From assembly GCA_029721435.1 (NCBI GenBank), contig CM056576.1:119525166-119589165 (forward strand): 64,000 nucleotides of DNA, written 5' to 3'. This stretch comes from Gymnothorax reevesii (lineage: Eukaryota > Chordata > Actinopteri > Anguilliformes > Muraenidae). Shown piece after piece: positions 24,399 through 37,461 of the stretch (its first letter is position 1; each line of letters opens with the position of its first letter). A program made the position numbers and the translations under genes. The notes under the pieces are model-generated. The model saw only the letters and a program-made list of their open reading frames with translations. It did no database searches and was not told the DNA's origin.

Positions 24399-25551
24399 TT
24401 TTTCTAATGTTAGATTCCAGAAATCTTCCTATGATTCAAGTAAAACTGAGCAGCCTGTAGTTTCCCGAATCCATAGTCTCCTTGTATTGTATAACATATT
24501 TCTTTCGGAAATAATACATTGTGCAGTGTATTTTTACTTGATGACTACAGTTTTTCTTCTGTTTCTACAGATTGCCTAAGAAGGCTTTTGGTGGTTTTAC
24601 GACTATCTCACCCAATTTTTTATGTACCTTAGGGTAAAATCCATCAGGACGTAATGACTGCTCTTTTACATATTATAGATATAGTTTCATAGATATATTA
24701 TTTTCATCTCAAACGTATTTGTATAGCTTTAGTCATCCATGGTGGCTCCTTAGGAAGTAATTTACACTGAGCACTGACTATCACTCTGCAATCTACCCCC
24801 ACTTTTCATCCACAGTTTTGCTGTCAAGAGGTTTTACCCTGTCTATATTATGTGTGTAATATACAGCATTTCTTTACAGTAAGTGAGGTTGTATTCCAAC
24901 ACTGTATTGTGCTGATTTGAAAGGACTGTCCCATTCTGAAGCCGCTGCTGGCTGGGCCAGAAAGGTTGGAACTGAGGCTGGGTTCCTGCCTGTCTCAGAC
25001 TTAGAACATCCAGAAGCTGGTGGCTGTAGGCCCTGAGTCACTGGTCAGCCTCCAAACCGCACAGGGAAACCAAAGAAGGAAGTAACTTCTGGCTCAGAGG
25101 AGCTGGCTCATTGTCTTTCATGTCAGTTGAATTCCCTTGCTCAGCCCTGTGTGTCTGTGTGGGTGTGCAGTGAAGATTATGTGGAGAGTATGGTGGAGTG
25201 GGGGCTTTTGAATCAAGACCCAAAGAACCTGTGGCAGGCTCTGGCATTTAACTAAAGTGCAGAAGCCCCAGACTTCTTGCGAAGCTCCTTATGTTCAGAT
25301 CTGATATAATTTAGACGACGCAGAGCCAAAAGATATAATTGGATAAAGCAGGCACCTTTTTCAACGCCATATCATTTGAATGCACGTAATACCCACACTC
25401 CTCCTGTAGTTCAAACATGACTCACTTATGCTCAAGAGGGTCTGAAGCGTGGAATGACTATGCTCTACCAAACATTATGAAAATGGATTGGAACAGGGGC
25501 TATAATGTCCCAGATAGCTATTTCACCAATCCAGGAAAGGGCATGCAGTAA

Positions 25552-25578
25552 ACTTTACAGTAAGAACTGTAAAGTTCT
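25552..25578. repeat. Short perfect hairpin (11-bp arms)
   Basis: AACTTTACAGT is followed by AAGA and then its exact reverse complement ACTGTAAAGTT. It is followed by GAT-rich simple sequence (25590-25640). It may be the relic of a MITE. No function can be assigned. Confidence 0.5.
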
Positions 25579-26077
25579 TTTTAGTTTTGTTGATAATGAT
25601 ATGATAGTAATAATGATGAAGATGATGCTGATGATATCATCAGCACGCAAGGATATTTATTTGAGCGTTCACAATAAATAATGTCAGCATATGTAATTTC
25701 TCAAAATGTTGCCAGTAGTGCGGTACCTTCATCATTGTTACTATTGTCTTATCATCAACAATAATTATAATAACTTTACAGTTGGTGCAATTTAAGTTGG
25801 GAGTAGAAGGCTGCCTACCCTTACCTAGAAGGAAAAGAAATGTGTAGCTTAACGTTGCCATTCGAGATGTCATAGCACAAATTCCACTAAATTTTCAACC
25901 CGTTTGTTATTGTGTCGTAATTCCATGCTTTAGAAGCCCCAAAGACCTCCAGGTGTCATTTTTTAACTTGCAGACAAACTTGTGTGTTACAAGCTCAAAC
26001 ATGATGCCACGTCAGGAGAGTCGTCATCATATTGATAAGCATCACCACGTAGTTTTCACTAGGTCAAGCCCTTTCAC

Positions 26078-26108
26078 AATAAATAAATAAATAAATAAAT
26101 AAATAAAT
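26078..26108. repeat. (AAAT)n microsatellite
   Basis: Seven to eight units of the tetranucleotide lie in glypican intron 2. Confidence 0.92.
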
Positions 26109-26512
26109 GTCCCAACATATTCTCTACCAAAGGAAAATCTTGCCTGAAACACATTCTTGCTACAGCCAGGTTCTTTGTTCTTGTTGGTTAAAGCATGACT
26201 GACAAAATTAGGGACTAGCAACTTGAATGGAACCAATTAACCTCATAAACCTGATAAATTAACCTCACTTGATGTGCCATTTTAGAACAAAACAATGAAA
26301 TCAGCCATCAAAGAAAAAAGCTCTTCAGCAACATTCCATGATTATTCGCAGGTGCAGAGCTGATGAATAAACTGAACTAAATCAAAGATCACAGTGGAGA
26401 CACACAAATCTTAACCATCACACACAACCATTGCAGTTAGAATTGACTAAAGGTCCCATATCGTGGAAACTGGGACGTCCATTTCTTTTCTGATCAAAGT
26501 CTAGGCACTATA

Positions 26513-27715
26513 TAATGACCAAAACTTCCAACGCAACACATAAAATTTTGAAATAAAATGGGATATTGGTTTTGAGCCACGATACATCAACTACAACTTA
26601 AAAGCTCAGAAAATTGTTTTGATTTTGTTGTGTTGGCAGCTCGTTCCGCTTGATTGCACATTGTTTAGAATTTTTCCTATCCCGTCAGGTTGAGTAGAAC
26701 TCATTGACCAATCCTTTGAGAATTTGGTCAATAAATAGCCGTAGCAATGGGCAACTTAAATATTCCTTTGCATTATCCTGGGTCAACGTGTGACCATGCC
26801 GCGCCTAGGTCAAAATCAGCGAGAGCGAGCCGTTGGTATGCTCACTGGTGGAATGTCGCAAAGACAGGTTGCAAGGAACCTGGGCGTCCACGTGTCGACC
26901 ATATCACGTCTCTGGAGCCGGTATAGTGAAACAGGAAGCAGCGGTGATCGACCACGTGCCCCCAGACCACATGTCACCACCCCTCAGCAGGATCGCCATA
27001 TTCGCCTCCAGCACCTGCACAATCGCTTCCTGCCAGCTACAGTCACTGCCGCTACCATCCTGCAACGTGATCGCTGGGGTGGACCCAGTGTGATGGTTTG
27101 GGCTGGAATAAGCAGTAGAAACAAGACAGACCTCATTTTCATCGATGGAAACCTCAGTGCGGCCCGTTACCGTGACGACATCCTTACCCCTGTCGCAGTT
27201 CCACTCGTCCATCGCTATCGTCTAACGCTACAACAGGATAACGCGAGACCACATGTCGCCAGAGTCTGTCAGGACTACCTGAGGCAGAATAATGTTCAGT
27301 GTCTTGATTGGCCTGCGTATTCCCCAGATTTAAACCCTATAAAACATCTAAGGGATATTCTGGATCGCCGGGTAAGACAGCGTGATCCAGAACCAACCAC
27401 AGTCCAACAGCTGCGTCAAGCACTCCAGGAGGAATGGGACCGCATCACACAGGCTGAAATTTGGCATTTGATTGACTCCATGCATCGCAGAATCCAGGCT
27501 GCGTGTGACGCCAGAGGAGGCCATACAAGATACTGACTTCGGTGATCCAGAATTGCGCCTTCAACTGATGCAATGAATTGGAACCCAGGAAATATCTCAT
27601 TCATTCCTGACTCTAAAACTGTGTTTTAGATTTGAATCTTAATATTTGTTATTTAACGTGAGAAAATGACGTGTTGCAATATACACGAGTGTTGCGTTGG
27701 AAGTTCTGGTCAGTG
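26513..27715 (+). mobile_element. Tc1-like element, internally deleted
   Basis: The inverted ends are ATGACCAAAACTTCCAACGC (left, with a few changes) and GCGTTGGAAGTTCTGGTCA (right), flanked by TA at 26511-26512 and 27716-27717. At 1.2 kb it is about 300-400 bp shorter than a complete Tc1. The loss is explained by the deletion in the transposase. It lies in intron 2, antisense to the glypican. Confidence 0.88.
26790..27536 (+). pseudogene. Tc1-like transposase with central in-frame deletion
   Basis: The 248-residue open frame is intact from ATG to stop but lacks part of the enzyme. The N-terminal helix-turn-helix (GMSQRQVARNLGVHVSTISRLW) runs to about residue 90. The frame then jumps from TVTAATILQ directly to RDRWGGPSVMVWAGIS. 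About 100 residues that should carry the first catalytic Asp (the WSDES-type motif) are missing. The second Asp is present in LQQDNARPH. The position of the catalytic Glu, normally NPIE, reads NPIK. The product would therefore have DNA-binding potential but no catalysis. Whether it is ever expressed is unknown. Confidence 0.9.
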
Positions 27716-28537
27716 TAAATAATGAGAGAGTATAACATTCAGTCCATGGAGAAATAGCCCATATTTAGAAACTGTGCCTGTATAACAGGCCGTTTGAACT
27801 TCCGAAACCATGTGATGTTACAACTATATGCTCATTTTCATACAGTATGCTCACCCTCAGAGTTACCCACTGTCCTATGTGCACCAACCAGAGCTCAACA
27901 CGCCCACTGAAGTTTAAGTAAAGTAATTTACGCAAGTTGGACAATTAAATCAACAACGACCCCAAATACCTAGCTAACATTTAGTTCATGACCCCATTGT
28001 AGTGGCTTAGTCCTCCCTTTTCCTCTCCTATGAGCTCTTGTACAGGTAAGGTGTACTAAAGATAAACTCATAAACAGAGGCCAATTTTTATTCAAGAAAA
28101 AATCGCAAGTGCTCTGTAATCTGCTGTGGAAGTGGCAGATGAACAGCACGATCACAATACATGGAATGTTAGAAAATGGTTGCTACTATGCAAATGCTAG
28201 CAAAGGACCATTCTTAAAATTAGCTACTGAATTCCAAGTGCTGATAAACTTTTATGGCAGCTGCATTTCACGCTTGTTTGTGAACCTAAAAACGTTCCTC
28301 GCAGTTGCTAAGTCTGCAAACATTTCCTTTCCCTTCCAAAGACCAGCCATCCTCAAATCTGGACCTCAAAGCCAAGCCCAGCCCTGATTTTCTTCCTCCT
28401 CAGTAGTTATCAATTGGCAAATTGGCTTCACTCCTGACATACAGGAAAAGGGTAGAAAACCAAGAATTCCCCGGCCTCAAAGGCCGTGATTTGAGGTAAA
28501 AAAGCATAGATTACATATTAGTATAGTAATTATAGTA

Positions 28538-30126
28538 CAACCCCAATTCCGAAATAGTTGGGACAAAGTGTAAATTGTGAATAAAATCAAAATGCAATGA
28601 CTTTCAGATCACATGAGCCAATATGTTATTTACAATAGAAGATAGGTAACATTTCAAATGTTGAAACTGAGACATTTTACAATTTTATTTACAAAATGAG
28701 CTTATTTCAAATTTACTGGCTGCAACGGGTCTCAAAAAAGTTGGGACACAGGCAAAAAGGGGCTGAAAAAGCAATTAATATATAAAAGAATCAGCTGAAA
28801 GAACATTTAGCAAGTGATTAAGTTAACTGGTATGAGGTGTGTAACATGGTTGGCTATTAAAGGGATGTCTTAGAGAGACTGAGTCTCTCAGAGGTAAAGA
28901 TGGAGAGAGGCTCTCCAACCTGTGAAGGCTCGCGTCAAAAAATTGTTGAATACTTTAAAAATAATGTTACTCAACTTCAAATTGCAAAGGCTTTGAAGGT
29001 CTCATCATCAACAGTGAATAACATCATCTAAAGATTCAGAGAAACTGGAAAAATCTCTATGCGTTAGGGACAAGGCCAAAGACCTTTACTGGACGCCCGT
29101 GATCTTCGGGCCCTCAGACGTCACTGCATTACTCACCGGCATGATTCTGTCATTGACATTACTAAATGGGCCCAGGAATACTTCAAGAAAATACTGTCAG
29201 TAAACAAAGTCCGCCGTGCCATCCACAGATGCCACCTAAAACTCTATCATGCAAAAAGGAAGCCATTCTTGAGCATGATCCAGAAGCGCCGCTGTGTTCT
29301 GTGGGCCAAGGCTCATTTAAAATGGACTATAGCAAAGTGGCAAAAAGTCCTATGGTCAGACAAGTCCAAATTTCACATTCTTGTTGGAAATCATGGGCAT
29401 TGTGTCCTCCAGGCTAAAGAGGAGAAAGACCACCCCTCCTGTTATCAGCATTCAGTTCAAAGGCCAGCATCTCTGATGGTATGGGGACGCATAAGTGCAT
29501 ATGGTGTGGGACACTTGCATGTTTTAAAAAGCACCATGAATGCTAAAAGGTATATAAAGGTTTTAGAGCAACATATGCTCCCCCCCAGATGACATCTATT
29601 CCAGGGAAGGCCCTGTGAATTTCAGCAGGACAACGCAAAACCACATATTGCAGCTATTACAACACCATGGCTTTGTAGTAGAAGAGTCCGTGTGCTGAAC
29701 TGGCCTGCCTGCAGTCCTGATCTTTAACCGAGTTAGAACATTTGGAACATAATTAAATGAAAAGTGGCCCAAAACTCTCCAGCAGCTGGAAGCCTGTATT
29801 AAACAAGAGTGATATCAAACTCCAATGGCTAAACTCAAGAAACTCCTCAATGCCCAGACACCTCCACTCTGTGTTTAAAAGAAGAGGGGATGCTACACAA
29901 TGGTAAACAGGCCCCTGTACCAACTTTTTTGAGACCTGTAGCAGCCATAAAATTTGAAATGAGCTCATTTTGAGTATAAAATTGTAAAATTTCTCAGTTT
30001 CAACATTTGCTATGTTATCTCTATTCTATCGTGAATAAAATACTGGCTTGTGTGATTTGAGAGTCATTGCGTTTTGATTTCATTCACAATTTACACTTTG
30101 TCCCTACTCTTTCGGAATCGGGGTTG
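28538..30126 (+). mobile_element. Tc1-like element with ~200-bp inverted repeats
   Basis: The left end CAACCCCAATTCCGAAATAG and the right end (reverse complement CAACCCCGATTCCGAAAGAG) are flanked by TA at 28536-28537 and 30127-30128. Similarity extends inward for about 200 bp, through TTGTGAATAAAATCAAAA and GTTGAAACTGAGACATTTTAC. At 1589 bp this is a full-length element. The CAACCCCAATTCC family is widespread in fish genomes. It lies 0.8 kb from the preceding Tc1 element. Confidence 0.92.
28900..29906 (+). pseudogene. Tc1-like transposase, multiple stops and frameshifts
   Basis: Similarity to the family runs from the ATG at 28900 to a TAA at 29904-29906 but is spread over several frames. Recognisable pieces are [31 protein letters not shown] (first catalytic Asp kept), [39 protein letters not shown] (second Asp kept, in another frame) and a C-terminal RRGDATQW. 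The region around the catalytic Glu contains two stop codons (about 29722-29740). It is clearly dead, and older than the element at 26.5 kb to judge by the damage. Confidence 0.88.
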
Positions 30127-30128
30127 TA

Positions 30129-33100
30129 AATAGTACTAGTATAGTAATATGGTATATTTTATGAGTCATAGCACTCACTGTGTAGGGAATTTCCATTTTG
30201 ACTTGCATTAAATTCTAATGCATTTCTGAATTTATATTTTGGCCTGTACCTTATATCGATGAATTTTCGAATCACAAAATGCCTGTGCTGGAAATTGTCA
30301 GTAAAAGCAATAAAATAGTATGAACAAATATTCATTTGATTCCATAACATGGCTTTAATGAACACCAATTATGCTGTGACTCCCGTTACGTGAAAAGAAC
30401 AATAAAAAACCATGGATTTCAGTTGCAATTTCTCATAAAAGTACACAAGATAGAAAATAATTAACACTCTCAGTGGTCATACTACTAACTGTGGTTTGAA
30501 AGTGTACTGAAGGGAATTAGAATTTTCCAACCAATAAGTCGAGATATTATGTAATGAGCGTGACTTGCATTACTTTGACTCACGTTACGCGTTACTCTCA
30601 CGATGTAACAAGTAGGATTCTGACACAATTTGGCTGGCAATACTGAATTTTGTTTTTTCTTCCTAAAATATATGATGTTCCACACTTAACAATACAGATT
30701 CCCGTAGAAATTTGTAAAAAAACTTTTGAAGGCCTTTGCTCCTATTTTCATAGAATCACCCAGTACTTTAATAACTAGCTTCTGCATAAATCAGAGTCTG
30801 TTGGAGTAGTCAGGGGATTTTGACATTGTCGTAATTCATTGACACACGAGGCCAAGTGGCTCAGTTCGCTGGCCAGTCAGAGCAGAGCTCATTTCAAAGA
30901 GGTGCCGCTCACTCAGCCTGTTTTTTTCAGAGAGTTAATGACAGGAATCAAATGGCCTCGTAATCATAGATTTTAACGTTGACTTATTATTTTGTTTTTG
31001 CTAACAAGTCAATAAACCTCATCATTTGACATCAAAAAATATCACAACTTGGAAAAAAAAACAGCATGAAAAGGGGCCATTGAGTCGAAATCTCATTCCT
31101 AGCTAACAAGAGAAAGGAGATGTAAAGCATGCCAGCAGACTCCCGCAGGCATGGTCACTGGAATATCAGTTGTAGGAAATGATCTGAACCTGTACTGCAG
31201 AGTAGTTCATTCAGTCAGGGATCCTGAGGCATTTCGAAGAGTTCTGCATCATCCCAAAACAGGGACACGCATGAGTCAGCAAATTTGTCTGCCAAAAGTC
31301 TATGATATTTTTAAAAGGTCCATGAATCACTTCAGCTTCCAATGCTGAATGAAAAATTAACAAACAGCTGCAGTCCTTCAGACATTACACACAGGGGACT
31401 GAGTGGACAAGATGTTCAAAGACCATGCGAGCAAACCAGGGCTTGCACAGAGCTAGATGCAGCAAACAGACCAAACCTCTCTGAAAAAGGCCGACCAAGT
31501 CAACAATGCAGGGAAACCAACCATGCGTACCATTCCATTCCAGCACCTAAAAAAACGCAAAGTAAATCAGCAACATCTCCCAGAACAGAAAACAGTTCAC
31601 AATGCATCTTCAATTGATCTCTCACCCTAAATGATAATGATGGAGGGAGATATGGAGGAATTCACAATCTGGTCCAGAATGCAGAAACAGAGGTTAGAGC
31701 AGCAAGTCTGTGTCAAATATTCATTCCAGGAAAAAACTAAGCAGAACCAATTAAGTACAAAATAAAAGGAGTATGTATTGTTCATGTGCCCAGTCTATCT
31801 CCAGATGTTAAATTTCAAACAGAAACTAAATACACCTTCTGATTAATTAAAGATCTTGAATGATTAAAGTACTGAGATTTTTTCATAGAGTAAGAATCAT
31901 ATTTTACAGCATAATGGACACATTTTACAGAGTAAAAATCACTGGAACAGTACCCAGTTTCATCTGACTTGCAAGAGGCTCATGTCCCTCTCGCGAATGA
32001 AGTCTGCCAAAAACCACTACAGATAAGTGCCTCATAAAATATGCACAGAACCAAACCTCTATATATTCATATCTGTCAACGGCAGCTTTGAATATGTAGA
32101 TGTTTGCACCCATGCATTCTTTATGATGAGTTCAACCGTCAGCATAAACCTCAAACATATATGAGCATAATTCACCGCCACTAACTGGTACTCTTTCAAG
32201 TACAACTACAGTCTGTTTGTTCTTCAAGCCCCTTAAGAAAACATTCTTCTCATGATTTCAACATAACTGAAAATGATTCAATGTAAATGGACCAAAGCAT
32301 ATTACTACACAACTGATATGTATTGCCAAAAAAAACAAGAAGGCAAAGCTCTATTTTGTATTTCCAAAAATCTATTTGTTTATGAGCCGATTGTTTCCAA
32401 ATTCAAGTGACATTTTTATTATAATTCAGCCGATATTGAAAGAGAGGGGCTGCTTTGGAAATTGGGCAGCCTGCCTTCTTACTTGGCCCCATCAATGTTT
32501 CCGCGGAAACCAAACTACCCGTACAACGACCCCCACAGCATGGGTCAGAGTGTGGCAAGGCAAACGAGCCTTTGTTTGCCCCATTTCCCTTTCACCAATC
32601 ACTGGCCAGAAAACCCACAGAGAGCTCCCAATCCCAAGTCACTGGGGAAAACAAGCCATTTCACCAAAACAAAATTTGCACCCTCCCCCACTCTCCCAGC
32701 TCAGAAGACAATGACGCTGAACTTCATTAGCAAGTGTTTACACTGACTGAACTAAAGTGTGCTGTAAGTATTGTTGCAAAAGCAACACTGTAATACATAC
32801 TCAAGTCTTAGAAATTAACAGGTATTACTGAAACAAATAGGCTATAATTTGATTTTCTGAGGAAGAAAAATCAGGTTTGGGTCATACAACTCCCACCTCT
32901 ATCGTGCACAATCAGGGTTGGGCAGACCCTACAGGGGATTGATATAATCCACAGCCAGCAGAAAAGACATCTCCTCTCATATGACGAGTCGATGAGATCG
33001 CTTCATTTTTATGAGGGTCTGGAATCTATCAACCTATTAAGGTACGCTACGTCACTTACAGATATTTGCACTGAAACAGCATCTACAGCTTTAAAGCCAG

Positions 33101-33536
33101 TAGTACAGTGATATTTATTCCTGGCCCAGAAGAGCCTGCAGTGTCTGTTGGGCTATTTTGCAGCTCTGCACTTAATCAATGCACTAATATATTTCAGCTC
33201 GCCAACCCAGGTTACTTAAGTCTAAATTGATAAATGATGTTAAGCCACACACAGAAACCAGCAGAAAACCAGCAGACCCTGCTTCTCTCCAGAACCGGAA
33301 TGAAGACCACGGCGGTAGTGCAGTGCATTCCACTAATATCGGTGCCTTCGGTAAAAAAAAAATTTAAGAAATGTGATTGCTGTCAATCCTCCAGTTCTTT
33401 TACTCAAAATATTAACAAAAACATCCCTTGGAATTTAAAGATGTTGTGTGCAAAAATTTCATCAGATTTTATCAATATTTGCCATCGCTAGAGATTACTC
33501 GTTTAACAAATAGGTGTTTGTGTGTGTGGGAATGTT
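30129..33536 (-). other. Glypican intron 2 segment, no recognised gene
   Basis: It contains AT-rich non-coding sequence with only short chance frames. A moderately longer frame at 32376-32746 is overlapped by two others and shows no domain. I see no TIR, tRNA or LINE motif. Confidence 0.55.
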
Positions 33537-35030
33537 AAAGACCACAAAATGGCCATTTTTCAGAAATCGTCAAAACTCATTGTTTTTATGCAAAGACAAG
33601 CTGTACACTAATTACATACCAATTTTCAGCTCTTTATCTATATTAGACAGGTCTGAAATGGACAACTTCAGTTTTTAACCCCCATCCTACCATGTAATCT
33701 TACCGCGCCGGGTCCCATTGGAAACAAGGGTACTTTTTACTTATAAAGTATAAATAAAGCAATATTTTGCAGATTAACCAATGCAATTACATTTTTCGAC
33801 CACATCTGCAAATATTAGAACAGAAACGTACGATTCTCTTAGTAAAAAATGCTTTTGCTGTGTATGTCTTCCAAATCACACAGAAGAAACACCAACAGGA
33901 GAATTGTACTGTTTTATTGTAAATCAGTAATATAATTTCACTCGCTGAGCATGCTTGACTTTTTTTTTGTATCAACAAATATTAAGAACTGCATGTCTCA
34001 GAGAACCTCTCACAAACAACCTGCCGCTTGCTCTAGGAGGGGCACACTGGCTCCTTACAGGAGGCACATTCCTGTCAGACTTTCTTGTCAATGTTTCAGG
34101 GACAGAGCTTGCACTTTATTTTCATCCAGCAGAGGTGGAACAACCTCTGTGTCACTGTGATCGGACTGTTCTGACAAATGATCCACTTCATCTCTAGAAA
34201 TGTCTGTGTCCTCGAACTGTAAATTGGTATTGTCCTCTAAAATAATTCTCTAGGTTTTTCCTGCTGTGTATCTTGCAGCTGTACCTCTTCCTGCCATGTT
34301 TATTTAAAGTCATTTAAGTACACACCATTATTCCTCACCAATATACAATGTTATATTTGAGAAAAGTAGCTGAAAGTAATAAATGTAGGTAAAGGGGGTG
34401 TCAATTTTTTCCATTCTTAAAAGTTTCAACAGCTGTTAATTCCTATACTAAACTATTTTTGCGTGTTATATGTGGCAGAAGGATCGAATAACAAATTCAG
34501 ATGTAAACTAGAAGGGCACTCAGTAGAGCGCATACCTCCGCCATACCATATGTCAGTATTATTCATTCTTCCAGATCTCGAATCCAGAATATGTTCCAGA
34601 TCACTTCCAAAATTAAAATCACCTCATCCTTGGACCACCACCTACCATCCTACTAAATTTCATGCCAATCTGTAAACAAGAGCACTCAGAGAGCGCAGCA
34701 CCTCCGCCACGCCAGGGCAACTCTGTGCATTAGTTATTTTCGTTGGCTGATGAAGGGTATTGTTGCATTCCACCGCCAGGTAGAAGCATAACCCCAAAGC
34801 ATGCCGATTGGAAATCCGGCCCATTGGAAAGATGTCCGCCAGCATAGGTGGATTTGAACTTTGGCCTATATCTCAGCTGTACTTTTTGCCTAGATATGTC
34901 AAAATTTAATCACTTGTTCCTCTTGTACAGATAAACGCCGGCAAAAACATACACTTCCTTGGCAGATGTGAATAACTATTGAATTATCCTGTTAACTTAC
35001 TGACAAACAAACAAACAAACAGGGGAAAAA
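33537..35030. repeat. Tandem duplication, copy 1 (1494 bp)
   Basis: This unit, starting AAAGACCACAAAATGG and ending in (ACAA)n and AGGGGAAAAA, is repeated directly afterwards at 35031-36520. I find about 11 differences over 1.49 kb, including a 5-bp gap near 33930 and one extra T in a poly-T run, so identity exceeds 99 percent. The unit itself is repeat-like. Its 3' part (CTCCGCC, AAATTTCATGCCAATCTGT, then a CAAA tail) resembles a LINE 3' end, with a second CTCCGCC-containing block nearby. No coding function is recognised. Confidence 0.9.
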
Positions 35031-36520
35031 AAAGACCACAAAATGGCCATTTTTCAGAAATCGTCAAAACTCATTGTTTTTATGCAAAGACAAGCTGTAC
35101 ACTAATTACATACCAATTTTCAGCTCTTTATCTATATTAGACAGGTCTGAAATGGACAACTTCAGTTTTTAACCCCCATCCTACCATGTAATCTTACCGC
35201 GCCGGGTCCCATTGGAAACAAGGGTACTTTTTACTTATAAAGTACAAATAAAGCAATATTTTGCAGGTTAACCAATGCAATTACATTTTTCGACCACATC
35301 TGCAAATATTAGAACATAAACGTACGATTCTCTTAGTAAAAAATGCTTTTGCTGTGTATGTCTTCCAAATCACACAGATGAAACACCAACAGGAGAATTG
35401 TGCTGTTTTATTGTAAATCAGTAATTTCACTCGCTGAGCATGCTTGACTTTTTTTTTTGTATCAACAAATATTAAGAACTGCATGTCTCAGAAAACCTCT
35501 CACAAACAACCTGCCGCTTGCTCTAGGAGGGGCACACTGGCTCCTTACAGGAGGCACATTCCTGTCAGACTTTCTTGTCAGTGTTTCAGGGACAGAGCTT
35601 GCACTTTATTTTCATCCAGCAGAGGTGGAACAACCTCTGTGTCACTGTGATCGGACTGTTCTGACAAATGATCCACTTCATCTCTAGAAATGTCTGTGTC
35701 CTCGAACTGTAAATTGGTATTGTCCTCTAAAATAATTCTCTAGGTTTTTCCTGCTGTGTATCTTGCGGCTGTACCTCTTCCAGCCATGTTTATTTAAAGT
35801 CATTTAAGTACACACCATTATTCCTCACCAATATACAATGTTATATTTGAGAAAAGTAGCTGAAAGTAATAAATGTAGGTAAAGGGGGTGTCAATTTTTT
35901 CCATTCTTAAAAGTTTCAACAGCTGTTAATTCCTATACTAAACTATTTTTGCGTGTTATATGTGGCAGAAGGATCGAATAACAAATTCAGATGTAAACTA
36001 GAAGGGCACTCAGTAGAGCGCATACCTCCGCCATACCATATGTCAGTATTATTCATTCTTCCAGATCTCGAATCCAGAATATGTTCCAGATCACTTCCAA
36101 AATTAAAATCACCTCATCCTTGGACCACCACCTACCATCCTACTAAATTTCATGCCAATCTGTAAACAAGAGCACTCAGAGAGCGCAGCACCTCCGCCAC
36201 GCCAGGGCAACTCTGTGCATTAGTTATTTTCGTTGGCTGATGAAGGGTATTGTTGCATTCCACCGCCAGGTAGAAGCATAACCCCAAAGCATGCCGATTG
36301 GAAATCCGGCCCATTGGAAAGATGTCCGCCAGCATAGGTGGATTTGAACTTTGGCCTATATCTCAGCTGTACTTTTTGCCTAGATATGTCAAAATTTAAT
36401 CACTTGTTCCTCTTGTACAGATAAACGCCGGCAAAAACATACACTTCCTTGGCAGATGTGAATAACTATTGAATTATCCTGTTAACTTACTGACAAACAA
36501 ACAAACAAACAGGGGAAAAA
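35031..36520. repeat. Tandem duplication, copy 2 (1490 bp)
   Basis: This is a direct repeat of 33537-35030 with offset 1494 at the left and 1490 at the right. The junction between copies is seamless, running from the AGGGGAAAAA end of copy 1 into AAAGACC. It lies in glypican intron 2, between the exons 2 and 3, and does not touch coding sequence. Confidence 0.9.
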
Positions 36521-36759
36521 AAAACATAACCTCCTTGGCAAAAGTAAATAGTCTGATATGAAATATGGCATTTGAGTAGCACACAAAAAAATAAGTCTGA
36601 GGTCTGATCGGACTTCACACGGCAGGATGAGGGTTGAATAGGACTACCCTGACACACCCACTTTTGGGGAAGCAGGGCTGAAATGCATTCCCAAAGTAAT
36701 TTATTTTTTTTTAAGTTCGAAATGATGACAAGGAAAACTTGAATGGTCACCCATGACTT

Positions 36760-37151
36760 CTTTTTTCCGGGGGCATAAATATGACATGATACACCTGTCA
36801 AATTCCTTTAGTCATCCTTCACCACAGTTAAGACAAAAGAATACAGCAGTGATTTGCGGCACAAAGTTGTTGAGCTGCAGAAATGTGGATTTGGCTATCA
36901 GAAGATGACAAAAAAAATGAAAATAGCCATTTTGAAAGTTTGCCAAACGGCACTGGAACTGCCAATGAAACTGGGTTCTATGGTTAGATGTTTTTCAATG
37001 TATATTTTTTTCTTTGAATCATTTTTTATTAAAGTTCATACTTTTGCCAATATTTTAAAATATGTATCAAGGGAATAACAAAATTAAGACAAGAATTCAT
37101 AGCCACTTTAGTTCATATTTACCTAGGGCGCTAATAGTGTTGGCAACTGTA
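36760..37151 (+). mobile_element. Internally deleted Tc1 remnant
   Basis: The sequence from CCGGGGGCATAAATATGACAT through CACAAAGTTGTTGAGCTGC parallels the 5' leader and transposase N terminus of the element at 1204-4574 (GTATAAATATGACATA, then the helix-turn-helix codons). The end TTTACCTAGGGCGCTAATAG...GGCAACTGTA near 37123-37151 resembles a decayed right TIR. Almost all of the catalytic region is missing. It sits only 310 bp downstream of glypican exon 2. The left boundary is uncertain. Confidence 0.55.
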
Positions 37152-37461
37152 TGCTTGTTTGTGCATATCCACAAACAGTGCAATTCATAACCACTGGGGC
37201 GGAAACAAAATTTTCACTATTGTACATCCACTCCAAGAAGCTGGATTTGAAACAAAAAAAAGATTCATTAATCGTGCAGGGTCAATATCTAAACACACAG
37301 AACTGCACTTTATATGTGTGATTGTGCATGCGTATATGTGGCTGCTTGTTCAAAAATATGAGTGAATTTGTATGTACGTGTACTATCTGTGTGCATATAT
37401 GTGTGAACAATATAATAGATGGTCTTAAAGACAGACAGGTGGGAATGGAGAGTTTGCTCAC

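Noticed and set aside
33951..36165. Pairs of 68-80 codon frames repeated at 1.49-kb distance, seemingly conserved
   Set aside because: They are identical because the DNA is duplicated in tandem, so this is not evidence of coding constraint.
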